This document shows, piece by piece, positions 44,961-54,000 of a DNA stretch of 64,000 nt (positions are counted from its first letter, which is position 1; every line of letters begins with the position of its first letter). Under the pieces are notes generated by a model. That model was given only the letters and a program-made list of their open reading frames with translations. It was not told the origin of the DNA and made no database searches. The stretch lies in NCBI RefSeq assembly GCF_007097525.1, contig NZ_VKDD01000002.1, positions 620,001 to 684,000 on the forward strand. The letters run 5' to 3'. This stretch comes from Thalassomonas sp. M1454. Its GTDB lineage: Bacteria; Pseudomonadota; Gammaproteobacteria; Enterobacterales; Alteromonadaceae. Position numbers and translations under genes: made by a program.

Positions 44961-46238
44961 TTATCTACTTTCAATTATACGTTTCTTACCTGACTTAGCT
45001 CGCTCTAAGTGATCAGATTGAACGTAAACTCTATCTGTTGTGCCCATGCTTGCGTGACCAAGTTCGTCTGCCATGTGTTTTAATGGCCTTGAATCTATGT
45101 CCATCGAAGCTCCAGTATGTCTTAGCCAGTGAGTTGTTGCTTCTTTTAATGTTTGCGCTTCATCTTTAAAACCTTCACGCACCATTTGTTCATAAGAATA
45201 ATCAAACGCTTGTTGCACAATGCGGCGAAGTTGCCTAGATGTCATGCCTCCAGAGCCTTTTAGTTTATGAATTAATGGATCTGTTTCACTAGATAATGGA
45301 TAACCTGACAATCCTCGACTTGCTCGATAGCGAATTAAGTAGCTAACATAAGAGTCGGGCACTGATACATCCCGTTGTTTAGAGCCTTTACCAAAGACTT
45401 TAAACCAATAGTTTTTATCCTTATCTTGCCAAAAATGTCCCATAACTGGCGACCAATTTGTACGCTCTGAAAGTTCGGATATACGAAGATACAAGGTTTT
45501 TAAGCTGGCAATAAGGAACAATGTACGTTCATGATCAGGATTTTCATTTGCCATTTTTACACTTGATTCAAGTATATAGTCCCATTGTAGAGACGATAAA
45601 CGACGAACTTCAGTAAAAGAACTGTCTTTAATTAAATACGGGCAATCCTTTTTAACTGATGAAATTGCATTTCCAAATGCATAATCCTCAGTAACTAAGT
45701 AGTCGTAGTATACATTTAACACTGAAAACGTAGCTTTTAATGTATCTTGAGAACATTGATAGTTAAGCTTTTTTTGTTTGTAATCTATGTCATCAAGACG
45801 TTGAGCTTTAGGGACTTTAACCGTGAACGGTCGCCATTGATCATTAACAGCTCGAATACCATTTTTATTTTCAAACCGGGCGCAGACATTACTTGAAATC
45901 CAGTTATGTGGAGGCTTATGTATAAAATCTATGTAGCTTTCTAAATCTCGGCGTTTAAGTTGGACAACAGATTTGTTGGCAATGAGCCAAGACCAGAGTA
46001 AAAACTTTTCAGTTTCGCCACGAAATAAATTATAAGTTGCTTCATTGCGACGTCCTTTAGACTGCAAGAACTCCTTAGTAAATTTATAATCTTGCTTTGC
46101 ATCAGCAACAGTTTTACAAATGTTTTCGACAAAGATTTCAACGTTGGGGTTGTCATCTGTGAATAATTGATTTTTACCAAGTTGTAAAAAGTATCGGTGA
46201 GAATCAAATAAAGGTTCGGCATTAAATTGATCGGACAT
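44961..46238 (-). CDS. Tyrosine recombinase (site-specific integrase), solitary
   Basis: A 425-residue phage-integrase-family recombinase. The N-terminal SAM-like core-binding part spans about 60-120. The catalytic residues are present in order: Arg in LYLRISELSE, Lys in GKGSKQRDV, His-x-x-Arg in THWLRHTG, His in LGHASMG and Tyr in DRVYVQS. It lacks the extra segment that marks integron integrases, so it is unlikely to serve the array at 3-12 kb. No other mobile genes flank it. Two inverted repeats lie upstream of its start. Confidence 0.9.
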   Translation of the reverse strand: MSDQFNAEPLFDSHRYFLQLGKNQLFTDDNPNVEIFVENICKTVADAKQDYKFTKEFLQSKGRRNEATYNLFRGETEKFLLWSWLIANKSVVQLKRRDLESYIDFIHKPPHNWISSNVCARFENKNGIRAVNDQWRPFTVKVPKAQRLDDIDYKQKKLNYQCSQDTLKATFSVLNVYYDYLVTEDYAFGNAISSVKKDCPYLIKDSSFTEVRRLSSLQWDYILESSVKMANENPDHERTLFLIASLKTLYLRISELSERTNWSPVMGHFWQDKDKNYWFKVFGKGSKQRDVSVPDSYVSYLIRYRASRGLSGYPLSSETDPLIHKLKGSGGMTSRQLRRIVQQAFDYSYEQMVREGFKDEAQTLKEATTHWLRHTGASMDIDSRPLKHMADELGHASMGTTDRVYVQSDHLERAKSGKKRIIESR

Positions 46239-46640
46239 ATAAACTTACCAGGTTATTATTTTTATTGAGTTTTCTAGCTATCTAAGGATTAAACCATGAT
46301 AACCGCCCCAAACCATAATGTCTACTAATTAACATTAACGGACATTTTAGTAAGTAGGATATCCCCTCGATTATCTATACTTAGCTATTGCTTATTAGTT
46401 TTCAGATTATTACTTAATTCATAACTTAAAATATAAAATGATGTTTAGCTTTCATTTCACAGCAATAAAACGCGCTGCTACGTAAAATTATTAGTATATT
46501 GCCCCGTAAACATAAATTTATTTCACGTAGCAGCGCCTATTATTTATACTTAACAAGCTGAATGTATTGATTTTATTGGGCTATCGAGATTTTTCATTAA
46601 TTTTAAATGAAGTGTGTTTTACCTATTTTTAATAAAAAAA
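46239..46640. other. Non-coding stretch with two inverted repeats beside the recombinase
   Basis: No ORF is supported. At 46317-46346 an imperfect palindrome AATGTCnnnTAAT-N4-ATTAnnnGACATT (10 of 13 arm bases paired) lies about 80 nt upstream of the recombinase start. At 46472-46483 and 46525-46536 a perfect 12-bp inverted repeat GCGCTGCTACGT / ACGTAGCAGCGC encloses 41 nt. Both could be recombinase targets or operators. Confidence 0.5.
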
Positions 46641-46676
46641 TAAAAAGCCCATTAGATTTGACCTTAATGAGCTTTG
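46641..46676 (-). terminator. Intrinsic terminator of the letA-letB operon
   Basis: Minus-strand stem AAAGCTCATTA / TAATGGGCTTT (one G-U) followed by a T-rich run (complement of 46632-46645), 24 nt after the letB stop. Confidence 0.8.
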
Positions 46677-46699
46677 TTTGGAATTGTTTTAGTTAAAAT

Positions 46700-49600
46700 C
46701 TATTTAGTTAACTTTGGAGACCATTTTAACCAGTCGTCTTTAGCTTCATTATTTAATTTTATTTTGGCGCCGTTGTATAACGACTCAGCATTTTCAGTTT
46801 GTGTAGCAAAAGCAATACCACCAGCTAAGATTGTTTCTAATGATTCGGTATTTACTTTCATTCCTGAGAAAAGACCTGCGTCAACTTTAAATCCACTCAC
46901 ATTATAAAATTTACTTGAGCTATTTACTAAATGTTTGAATTGCTCTTCAATATTTATATATATTAAAACGCCATCGGCATCAGTGTTTAAACTCGAGCCT
47001 AAAACTTTACCAACTTTTATCTGACGGTAATAAATTGGACTCTCAGGCTGCAAACTACCGCGGCTTGTATTTGTTAATGTTAAATTTAATCCACTAGGTA
47101 ATGTGGTTTTGGCAGGTTCAAACGTTAAACCGATAAAGTCTTGTTTATCATTGCCACTACCAGGTTTAACTCCTAAATAATTACCTGTGAAAAATGCTTT
47201 CGTATTTGCAACTCTAGCTGGGCTTACGTGTGGTTTTACATGCCAGAATTGAGTCGTTTCTTTGGCTAAATTTATATAATCTTTATTCAAACTTACCGTT
47301 AAAAAGGTTTTGGTAAGCTCAGGATTAAGTTTAACAGTCTTTACATGACCAACGATATGGCTATTAAATTGAACAGTAGCATTTTCATTGATATCAATAA
47401 CTTGGTTGAAAGTGATATTGATATCTTTACCTGTTTCAAGCATGTCTTGATAACTTTCATGCAAGGTAAAAGTAGTTAATTCATCTACTGGTTTGTATAA
47501 ATTTGCCCTGTGATTATCTAGAGCAATACCGCCACGAATGATACTTTGCATGCTTTCTGTTTGTACCGTCATACCAGTCATATCAGCATCGACTTTAAAG
47601 CCACTGGCTAGATAAAAACTTGAACCGTCAGCAATTAAGTAGCGAAATTGCTCTTCGATAGTAACAAATACATCAATGCTTAATTTATCGTCACTAAAAT
47701 CGATAGATTCAATTTCACCGATATACATTTTCTTAAACGTTATTGGTGAACCAACATCAATAGAGCCGGCATGCTTGGCATTTAATCTAAGTTGTAAACC
47801 TTCATCTTCAGCTATTTTTCTTGGTGCTTTCCTTAGCAGCTCAAACGATGATTTTGCAGCGCCCTTGCCTTGTTTTACTTGTAAAAAAGCACCAGTAATC
47901 AGTGCATTAAAACCAGCTACATAACCACTTGAAAGCTTAGGTTCAACAATCCAAACTTTACTTGTTTCTTTGAAAACTCCTTTAAAATCAGCTTGATACC
48001 CAACCGTAACAATCGCTGATTTTAAATCTGAAGAAGGCTTTACGTCACGAACTAAACCTATTTGTTTATCACCTAATAATAACTTTGTGATTCCTGGAAT
48101 AATGTCAAATTTATCATCTGCAATAATAGTGATAGTCTCAGTATTTAAAGCATCTTCCAAGTTACTATTTAATGGGAATGTGTGGCCATTTTTAACATTT
48201 CCACCATTTTCAAAATCAATAGTTTGGAAAGCTAAGCCCCCTGCCAACATAGCTTGCATCGGTGCTGTTTTAATTGAAAATGTTTGTAAGATTGAACCTG
48301 ACATTTCTATGCCACCTTGCTCATAAAATACACTGGTTGAATTGACTAAATCCATGTACTCCGGTTCAATAAAAATATGTACATTAAAGCGACGCTTATC
48401 TTCTGTAAGCTGGTGATCCTGCACGCTACCAACTTGTAGGTTTTTATAAAATATAGGCGCTCCAAATGATAACGAATCTACACTATCAGCAACAATATTT
48501 AGGTGGAGGCCTGGTTGATCAAATTTAATTGCTGGTGCTGTCGGTAGTACATCAAACTCTCTTGCTGGGGCACCACCGCCAAGCCTAAATGAAATGTATG
48601 AACCACTTAATAATCTATCTACATTAGATATTCCTGATAAACTAATACTTGGTTTAACAAGCCAAAATTCCATTTCTGAAAGTAGGTATGGCTCTAATCT
48701 TGGATCAAAGCTTACATCAGCTGTTACCCCGCCTCGTTCTTTGTCGTAAACGAAGTCTTCAACTAAGCCAACTTCAACACCTTCAAAGATCACTTTAGTT
48801 ATACCAGCTCTGATGCCACTATCTTTAGGGAAATGCATTTTTACATTGATACCTGCCCGCGCTTCATCAAAACCTTCAAACAAAGGATACTCGGTGAAGT
48901 TTTGAACTTTTGTTGTGGTATCACCAAGCTCGGGAGTATAAAAGGCGATACCACCGCCAACTATAGAAGCAAAAGATTGCGTTCGAACTTTAAAACCAGA
49001 TAAATCTCCAGTTAATTCAACACCACTAGCATTCCAAAAACGGGTATTTAATTTAATTAAATCTTTGTACTCTTCTTCGATTAATAGCTTAATCTCAATA
49101 TGGCCTTTATCTTCTGAGAAATCATAGGCATAAACTTCACCGACAACGATTTGTTTATAATAAATATTAGTACCGTGGGTAACAGAGCCTAGCTCTTTTG
49201 CATGCAATGTAAGGTGTAAACCTGGAGAATCTTCAGCTTTCGGTGGTGGCTTTTTTAAAGAAACAAAGTTTCGAACGTTTTGCTTGCCAAGCTCTGGTAG
49301 CATTTCAAAATAGTTACCGGTAATCACGGTATCTAATCCTGATACGCCAGAAAGGCTAATTTCAGGTTTTACTAGCCAGATCAGACTGTTTTCAGTTAAA
49401 TATTTATCGGTATTGCGATTCATTTCAACCGTTACATCGACAAAGTTAAGGTCGTCAGTAAAATCTAAATCGGTTACCACACCCAATGGGAAACCCTTAT
49501 AGCGAACTTCAGTTTTACCTATGGTAATGCCATCGGCACTATCAACTCTAATAGTAATGTCGATACCGGAATCATTAAAAGCTTGAAATAGTAGCCACAG

Positions 49601-49708
49601 GCCAATTAATGCAGCTATAACTGGCAATAACCAAATCGAAGAGATTGGCGACTTTTTCTCAACTAATGCCTGTTGGACTGGCATATCATTATTATTATCT
49701 TGGTTCAT
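46700..49708 (-). CDS. letB: LetB/YebT-like MCE protein with eight MCE repeats
   Basis: Periplasm-spanning lipid-transport tube anchored in the inner membrane. About 1002 residues: one N-terminal membrane segment (SSIWLLPVIAALIGLWLLF, about 21-40) and eight MCE repeats spaced by about 115 residues from ~50 to ~985. Odd and even repeats alternate; even ones begin GLHLTL-, GLHLNI-, GLQLRL-, GLNLTL-. E. coli LetB has seven repeats and PqiB three. The start at ATG 49708 is preferred over 49759: AAGGA lies 8 nt upstream. It overlaps the second letA ORF by 14 nt. Confidence 0.9.
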   Translation of the reverse strand: MNQDNNNDMPVQQALVEKKSPISSIWLLPVIAALIGLWLLFQAFNDSGIDITIRVDSADGITIGKTEVRYKGFPLGVVTDLDFTDDLNFVDVTVEMNRNTDKYLTENSLIWLVKPEISLSGVSGLDTVITGNYFEMLPELGKQNVRNFVSLKKPPPKAEDSPGLHLTLHAKELGSVTHGTNIYYKQIVVGEVYAYDFSEDKGHIEIKLLIEEEYKDLIKLNTRFWNASGVELTGDLSGFKVRTQSFASIVGGGIAFYTPELGDTTTKVQNFTEYPLFEGFDEARAGINVKMHFPKDSGIRAGITKVIFEGVEVGLVEDFVYDKERGGVTADVSFDPRLEPYLLSEMEFWLVKPSISLSGISNVDRLLSGSYISFRLGGGAPAREFDVLPTAPAIKFDQPGLHLNIVADSVDSLSFGAPIFYKNLQVGSVQDHQLTEDKRRFNVHIFIEPEYMDLVNSTSVFYEQGGIEMSGSILQTFSIKTAPMQAMLAGGLAFQTIDFENGGNVKNGHTFPLNSNLEDALNTETITIIADDKFDIIPGITKLLLGDKQIGLVRDVKPSSDLKSAIVTVGYQADFKGVFKETSKVWIVEPKLSSGYVAGFNALITGAFLQVKQGKGAAKSSFELLRKAPRKIAEDEGLQLRLNAKHAGSIDVGSPITFKKMYIGEIESIDFSDDKLSIDVFVTIEEQFRYLIADGSSFYLASGFKVDADMTGMTVQTESMQSIIRGGIALDNHRANLYKPVDELTTFTLHESYQDMLETGKDINITFNQVIDINENATVQFNSHIVGHVKTVKLNPELTKTFLTVSLNKDYINLAKETTQFWHVKPHVSPARVANTKAFFTGNYLGVKPGSGNDKQDFIGLTFEPAKTTLPSGLNLTLTNTSRGSLQPESPIYYRQIKVGKVLGSSLNTDADGVLIYINIEEQFKHLVNSSSKFYNVSGFKVDAGLFSGMKVNTESLETILAGGIAFATQTENAESLYNGAKIKLNNEAKDDWLKWSPKLTK

Positions 49709-50336
49709 CAACAGGATCCTTGTCCCAAAGTAAGCGTGGATCAAAACTATCAGCAGCAAAAATGGTTAAGATCACCATTACCCCAAAAGCGGTAGCTCCT
49801 GGGCCTGCAACAATTTCAACTATTGAGCCGATTTCAACCAGCGCAACAAGTAAAGCAACAACAAATACATCGAGCATTGACCAACGGCCAAAAAACTCAA
49901 CAAAGCGATATAACTTGGTTCTTTTTTGTTTACTCAAATTGCCTTTCTTTTTTAAAGAATAAAGCAAAACATATAGACCAACAATTTTAGCTAAAGGTAT
50001 GACAAAGCTTGCAATAAATACAATTGCAGCAATAGGATACATACCAAATTTCAGTAATAAAATAATGCCTGATAAGATGGTATCTGGTTGGCCCTTACCA
50101 AAATATAAGATGGTCATTATTGGAAACGCATTTGCAGGTATAAAAGCAATAGTCGAACAAATAGTCCATGCCCAACAGCGTTGTAGTGAATTGTGAAATC
50201 TTTGCTCAAGTTTTTCTTCACAGCGAGGACAATAACTATCCCCTTCTTCATTTACTTTAGAGACTAGATGGCATACTGAACACAAAGCTAAACCTTTATC
50301 TTTTGCCGTGATGACATCCATATTTTCATCAACCAT
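49695..50336 (-). CDS. PqiA/LetA domain membrane protein, second half
   Basis: A 213-residue inner-membrane protein with N-terminal zinc ribbon CSVC / CPRC and four hydrophobic segments (about 55-72, 85-125, 148-170, 175-195). It corresponds to the C-terminal half of E. coli LetA (YebS), which works with LetB in lipid transport. It overlaps both neighbours (8 nt upstream, 14 nt downstream), so the three ORFs form one translation-coupled unit. Confidence 0.88.
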   Translation of the reverse strand: MVDENMDVITAKDKGLALCSVCHLVSKVNEEGDSYCPRCEEKLEQRFHNSLQRCWAWTICSTIAFIPANAFPIMTILYFGKGQPDTILSGIILLLKFGMYPIAAIVFIASFVIPLAKIVGLYVLLYSLKKKGNLSKQKRTKLYRFVEFFGRWSMLDVFVVALLVALVEIGSIVEIVAGPGATAFGVMVILTIFAADSFDPRLLWDKDPVDEPR

Positions 50337-50934
50337 TGTCTATCTTATCCCATATAAGAGGTTTATCTAGTGTCACTTTTAACGCAATAACACAAAGCAT
50401 TAAGGCTGCAAAACACAACAAGCCGATGTTTAAAGATAAATCGGCCATACCGTTAAGCTTAAAGATAGAAACTAAGATCCCCACCATAAAAACTTCTAAC
50501 ATCTCCCAAGAATCAACTTTATGATAAAAAAGTAATAATTGTTTATACCAAGAGTCTTTTTGATAATTCAACTTAAGGCCAAGACAAATTATAAAAGCGG
50601 CCATTAACTTAATAAAAGGTGTAAAAATACAAAATATAAAGACTAAAGATGCAACTAGGAAAAGTTCACTTTGCCATAATGCGATCATTCCGGAGAACAA
50701 ACTGGCCGAACTTTCTAACGATAGTATTTTCATCGACATTAACGGATAAAAAGTTGCCGGTAAAAATAGTAATAAACCAGATGCACTTATAGCGACTGTT
50801 CGGTTAATAGAATTTACTTTACGATGAAGGATATGGTGATGACAACGAGGACACGAAGCTACATGTCCAGATGGAATATCTTCTATTTGGATTAGATAAT
50901 CGCATTCATTACAAGCAAATACTGTTTGCTGCAC
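50329..50934 (-). CDS. PqiA/LetA domain membrane protein, first half
   Basis: A 201-residue protein with zinc ribbon CNECD / CPRCH at residues 8-30, then four hydrophobic segments. It matches the N-terminal half of LetA. In E. coli both halves are one ~427-residue protein; here they are separate ORFs overlapping by 8 nt, each with its own zinc ribbon and complete domain, so this looks like a natural split rather than a broken gene. Confidence 0.88.
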   Translation of the reverse strand: MQQTVFACNECDYLIQIEDIPSGHVASCPRCHHHILHRKVNSINRTVAISASGLLLFLPATFYPLMSMKILSLESSASLFSGMIALWQSELFLVASLVFIFCIFTPFIKLMAAFIICLGLKLNYQKDSWYKQLLLFYHKVDSWEMLEVFMVGILVSIFKLNGMADLSLNIGLLCFAALMLCVIALKVTLDKPLIWDKIDNG

Positions 50935-51306
50935 GTATATATCCCTAGAAATAAGTATTTTTATTATAACTTTATTGTGAAAAAAAAATTCTGTTTAGGC
51001 AAGGTTTATCTGCATTTCTTTAAATATTTAAATCATAAAAGTTAATATATTAATAACTGCGCTTTAAACTTATTTTTATTTGATGTAACTTAGTTGTAAA
51101 TGGTTTAGTGGTTGTTTTTTGAACTATTTAGTGATTTCAGTTACATATAGATTCCAAGATCCTGATTTATTTGTAAAAATATGTAATTTGTAACTGATTT
51201 TCTTGCATCATTGTTATTTACAACTAATAATGAATGTACAAACATTTTTTACAATAACAATTAACTTGCAGTCAACAGCTGTTATTTGTCTTAAAGGAAA
51301 TAAAAT
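50935..51306. other. Divergent promoter region between letA and mipA
   Basis: AT-rich, no ORF. A perfect 12-bp inverted repeat TTAGTTGTAAAT (51090-51101) / ATTTACAACTAA (51216-51227) is separated by 114 bp, and related TTGTAA strings occur between. It may be a pair of operators for mipA or letA. Confidence 0.45.
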
Positions 51307-52101
51307 ATGAAAAAACTATTAGCGACCTCATTACTTTTAGCTTCAGGTTCTGCATTTGCTGGCTCTGGTGCACTTTCTGGTGTAGACGCAGCAGCTGATG
51401 CATCACCATCAAAAGAAGAACAAGTTCAAGCAAAGAAAGATGATTGGACTTCTGGTTTCCACGGAATGGTTGGTTTAGCAGCTATTAACATGCCCACATG
51501 GGCTGGTGTTGATGACCAAGAAACTATTGGCGCACCATTAATTAACGTTCACTGGAAAGATACCGTATATTTTGAGTACAACAAGATCGGTGGTTGGTTA
51601 TTTAAAAATGACGATAAAACATTCCGTGTTGGTTTAGTAGCTCGTTCTCGCCAAGGTTGTGATAAAGGCGATTGTAACATTCCAGGTTATGAAGTAGATG
51701 CATACGGTGTTGCCGGTGTTCGTGCAAAATGGCGTAACGGTCGATTCAGTATTGATGCATCTATTTTAGGTGCTTCAGAAGAAGATAGTGGCGGCGAAGC
51801 AGAATTCATCGCTAAATATACTTTCTTAGCTAACAAGCAAATGACTTTAACTGCAATGGCTAAATTAGAAATGCTATCTGAAGATGCTGTAGATTACTTA
51901 TACTACGCAGATTCTGATGCTAACATCGATGCCGCAACTAATGTATCATTAGGTGTTATCGGTACTTATAACTTAAGTGCTGACTGGACTATGATTGGTG
52001 CAGTATTAGCGACAAGCTACGGCGATGACATTTCAGATGCACCTGGTGTAACTGAAGATTCTGGTACTACAGCGTTAATTGGTGCTACTTACCGTTTCTA
52101 A
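51307..52101 (+). CDS. MipA/OmpV family outer-membrane protein
   Basis: A 264-residue outer-membrane beta-barrel. Signal peptide MKKLLATSLLLASGSAFA (cleavage after FA), MipA/OmpV features TWAGVDDQETIGAPLINVHW and a C-terminal Tyr-Arg-Phe typical of barrel proteins recognised by BamA. A loop contains two Cys (QGCDKGDCN). The start follows AAAGGAAATAAAAT. Ligand or partner unknown. Own terminator. Confidence 0.88.
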   Translation: MKKLLATSLLLASGSAFAGSGALSGVDAAADASPSKEEQVQAKKDDWTSGFHGMVGLAAINMPTWAGVDDQETIGAPLINVHWKDTVYFEYNKIGGWLFKNDDKTFRVGLVARSRQGCDKGDCNIPGYEVDAYGVAGVRAKWRNGRFSIDASILGASEEDSGGEAEFIAKYTFLANKQMTLTAMAKLEMLSEDAVDYLYYADSDANIDAATNVSLGVIGTYNLSADWTMIGAVLATSYGDDISDAPGVTEDSGTTALIGATYRF

Positions 52102-52126
52102 TTAGATAAATTATTATCTATTAACT

Positions 52127-52151
52127 AAAGGTCTCATATGAGGCCTTTTTT
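52127..52151 (+). terminator. Intrinsic terminator of mipA
   Basis: AAAGGTCTCAT / ATGAGGCCTTT is a self-complementary stem followed by a T-run, 25 nt after the stop. Confidence 0.82.
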
Positions 52152-52260
52152 ATTGCCTAGTTATTTTGCAAATATTAACTTTAGAAGGTAATCAACTCTC
52201 TTCTGTAACATGAATTGATGATCGGGTTTTATAACTATGCCCTACTTTATATTTTAATCG

Positions 52261-52317
52261 TAATACCATTTAAATAAATGCTACTCAATGACCAGAAAAC
52301 TAATGAGATTGGTATAA
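52261..52317. repeat. Interspersed repeat copy B (TAATACCA...TTGGTATAA)
   Basis: Starts TAATACCATT and ends GAGATTGGTATAAA, sharing both ends and the AATGAG/TATGAG segment before the right end with copy A at 20607-20690, but with a shorter, different middle. Confidence 0.45.
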
Positions 52318-52344
52318 AGGCCGCAGCATTATTTCATGGCTATG

Positions 52345-52370
52345 AAAAAAGGAGCTGTAATAGCTCCTTT
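52345..52370 (-). terminator. Intrinsic terminator of the phosphoribosyltransferase gene
   Basis: Minus-strand stem AAAGGAGCT / AGCTCCTTT with a short ATTAC loop and T-run, 25 nt after the stop. Confidence 0.88.
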
Positions 52371-52394
52371 GATAAATATTTAGATAGATTTAGA

Positions 52395-52952
52395 TTAAAA
52401 TAATAAATCGTGAATATTTTTTAAGTCGGATTTGCCTGCAATGATTTCATCAGGTGTCAATCCAGATAATTCATGAGGGAACACTAACCACTCATCTGAG
52501 TCATGAACATAATAATCTGGTACTATATCTACCTTATTATTTTTTGGTTTATACCAAGGACATGCAACACGAATATCTTTAGGTAAGTTTAAACGCATTT
52601 GCTCAGAAATCTGTTCAATAAGAGCTTTAACACTTCGACCAGAATCAAAAACGTCATCTACAATTAATAAACCGTCATCAGCATTCGCATTTTCAATAAG
52701 ATAGTGTAAACCATGAACTTTAATTTCTTTAGATTGCTGGTTAATACCGTAATAAGAAGATGTACGTACAGCAATATGATCCGTTTCTACTTTTTTATAA
52801 TCAAAATATTCTTGTACTGCGATACCGATAGGTGCTCCACCACGCCAAATGCCAATAATAAATTGTGGTCTGAAACCATCTTCGTAAACTTGTGCCGCTA
52901 CACGAAAAGAATCTTCAAGTAGCTCTTGAGCTGTGATGAATTTTTTATCCAT
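52395..52952 (-). CDS. Phosphoribosyltransferase, probably hypoxanthine/xanthine salvage
   Basis: A 185-residue type I PRTase. The PRPP-binding loop LLIVDDVFDSGRSV is at about 95-108, preceded by FIIGIWRGGAPIG (phosphate loop). The hood region (PWYKPKNNKVDIVPDYYVHDSDEWLVFPHE) resembles purine PRTases that use hypoxanthine, xanthine or guanine. The exact base cannot be decided from the sequence. Confidence 0.82.
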   Translation of the reverse strand: MDKKFITAQELLEDSFRVAAQVYEDGFRPQFIIGIWRGGAPIGIAVQEYFDYKKVETDHIAVRTSSYYGINQQSKEIKVHGLHYLIENANADDGLLIVDDVFDSGRSVKALIEQISEQMRLNLPKDIRVACPWYKPKNNKVDIVPDYYVHDSDEWLVFPHELSGLTPDEIIAGKSDLKNIHDLLF

Positions 52953-53074
52953 TGATATATCCCAGTTATGATTACTGTTATATTCCCAAATGTGGGAATA
53001 ACATTTTTAAGTAATAAAAATGTTATTATAACTTAATTTGTTATTTATTCGTATTAATTAGCGGTTACATTTAG

Positions 53075-53998
53075 TTAAAATTCGTTATCTATTATTGTTA
53101 CTATAGATTTAATTGATGCAAATACATTCTGATAAAATTTTAAATTTATCTTTTCAAAACTATCCTCAGGTTTATGATAATACTTGTGATTATCACCCGT
53201 AATAAATAAATACGGTATGCCAACTTTGGCAAACTCATAATGATCACTTGCTCTAGTTAAATCTATTCGTCCTTTAATAATACTATTGCGATCATTGTTT
53301 AAATACCTTTTTTGTTTAAGTTCGACATTATCTTTTATTCGATGATACTTTTGCAAAACTTGCTTTAATATTTGATTTGAAGATGTTTTATTTACGTATA
53401 AATATTTTTGCTTATAGCCATGAGCAATCATGTCTAAATTTAGGTTAAGCAAAACTTGGCTAGGGTTAATAATCCCCGATTTTAACAAAGCCCTACTACC
53501 AGCTAAATCATCTTCTTCTGCATCTATTGCTACAAAGATTATTGAATGCTTAGTCTGCTTATTATTAAAGTATTGCTGCAAACCTAATAAGACAGCAGTA
53601 CCAGATGCATTGTCATCTGCCCCTAAATATACATTACTACCTTTTTTACCTAAATGATCATAATGTGCAGTAATAACAATAAATTTATCAGGGGTAATAT
53701 TGCCTATTTTTTTAAATAGTAAATTAGTTCCTTCTTTAGTTTTGAATTGCTTTTTATAAGTAAATGAATGGAAGATAGTGCTCGTTGGACCTTTACTATT
53801 TGAGTTAAATACACTTGTTATATATTGCTGTGCTTTTTTGTGGCCTGTTGAACCAGGCTTTCTGCCGTCAAAAGATAAAGAAGATAAGCGTTCAAGGGAT
53901 TTTTCAACTGAGATAAATGTTGTCGATGAATTAGCATTAACACTTTGACTACTTAATAAAATAACAAGTAATAAAATAGTCACTATTTGGTTTAACAA
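53075..53998 (-). CDS. Exported M28 family zinc aminopeptidase
   Basis: A 307-residue periplasmic or secreted aminopeptidase. Signal peptide of about 22 residues (ends VNA). Zinc ligands of family M28: H112 and D114 in TAHYDHLGKKG, Asp in GADDNASGTAV, Glu pair in DAEEDDLAG, Asp in NLDMIAHG and His in SDHYEFAKVG. It starts 2 bp after the TPR lipoprotein gene, so both are one operon. Substrates are probably peptides. Confidence 0.88.
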   Translation of the reverse strand: MLNQIVTILLLVILLSSQSVNANSSTTFISVEKSLERLSSLSFDGRKPGSTGHKKAQQYITSVFNSNSKGPTSTIFHSFTYKKQFKTKEGTNLLFKKIGNITPDKFIVITAHYDHLGKKGSNVYLGADDNASGTAVLLGLQQYFNNKQTKHSIIFVAIDAEEDDLAGSRALLKSGIINPSQVLLNLNLDMIAHGYKQKYLYVNKTSSNQILKQVLQKYHRIKDNVELKQKRYLNNDRNSIIKGRIDLTRASDHYEFAKVGIPYLFITGDNHKYYHKPEDSFEKINLKFYQNVFASIKSIVTIIDNEF

Positions 53999-54000
53999 AT

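Noticed and set aside
44961-46238. The tyrosine recombinase as the integrase of the cassette array
   Set aside because: It is 33 kb away, 425 residues long, and I do not see the additional IntI-specific segment near motif II; no attI-like site adjoins it.
49695-50934. Split letA as a sequencing frameshift
   Set aside because: Each ORF has its own start region, zinc ribbon and complete set of membrane segments, and the 8-nt overlap is typical of coupled genes.
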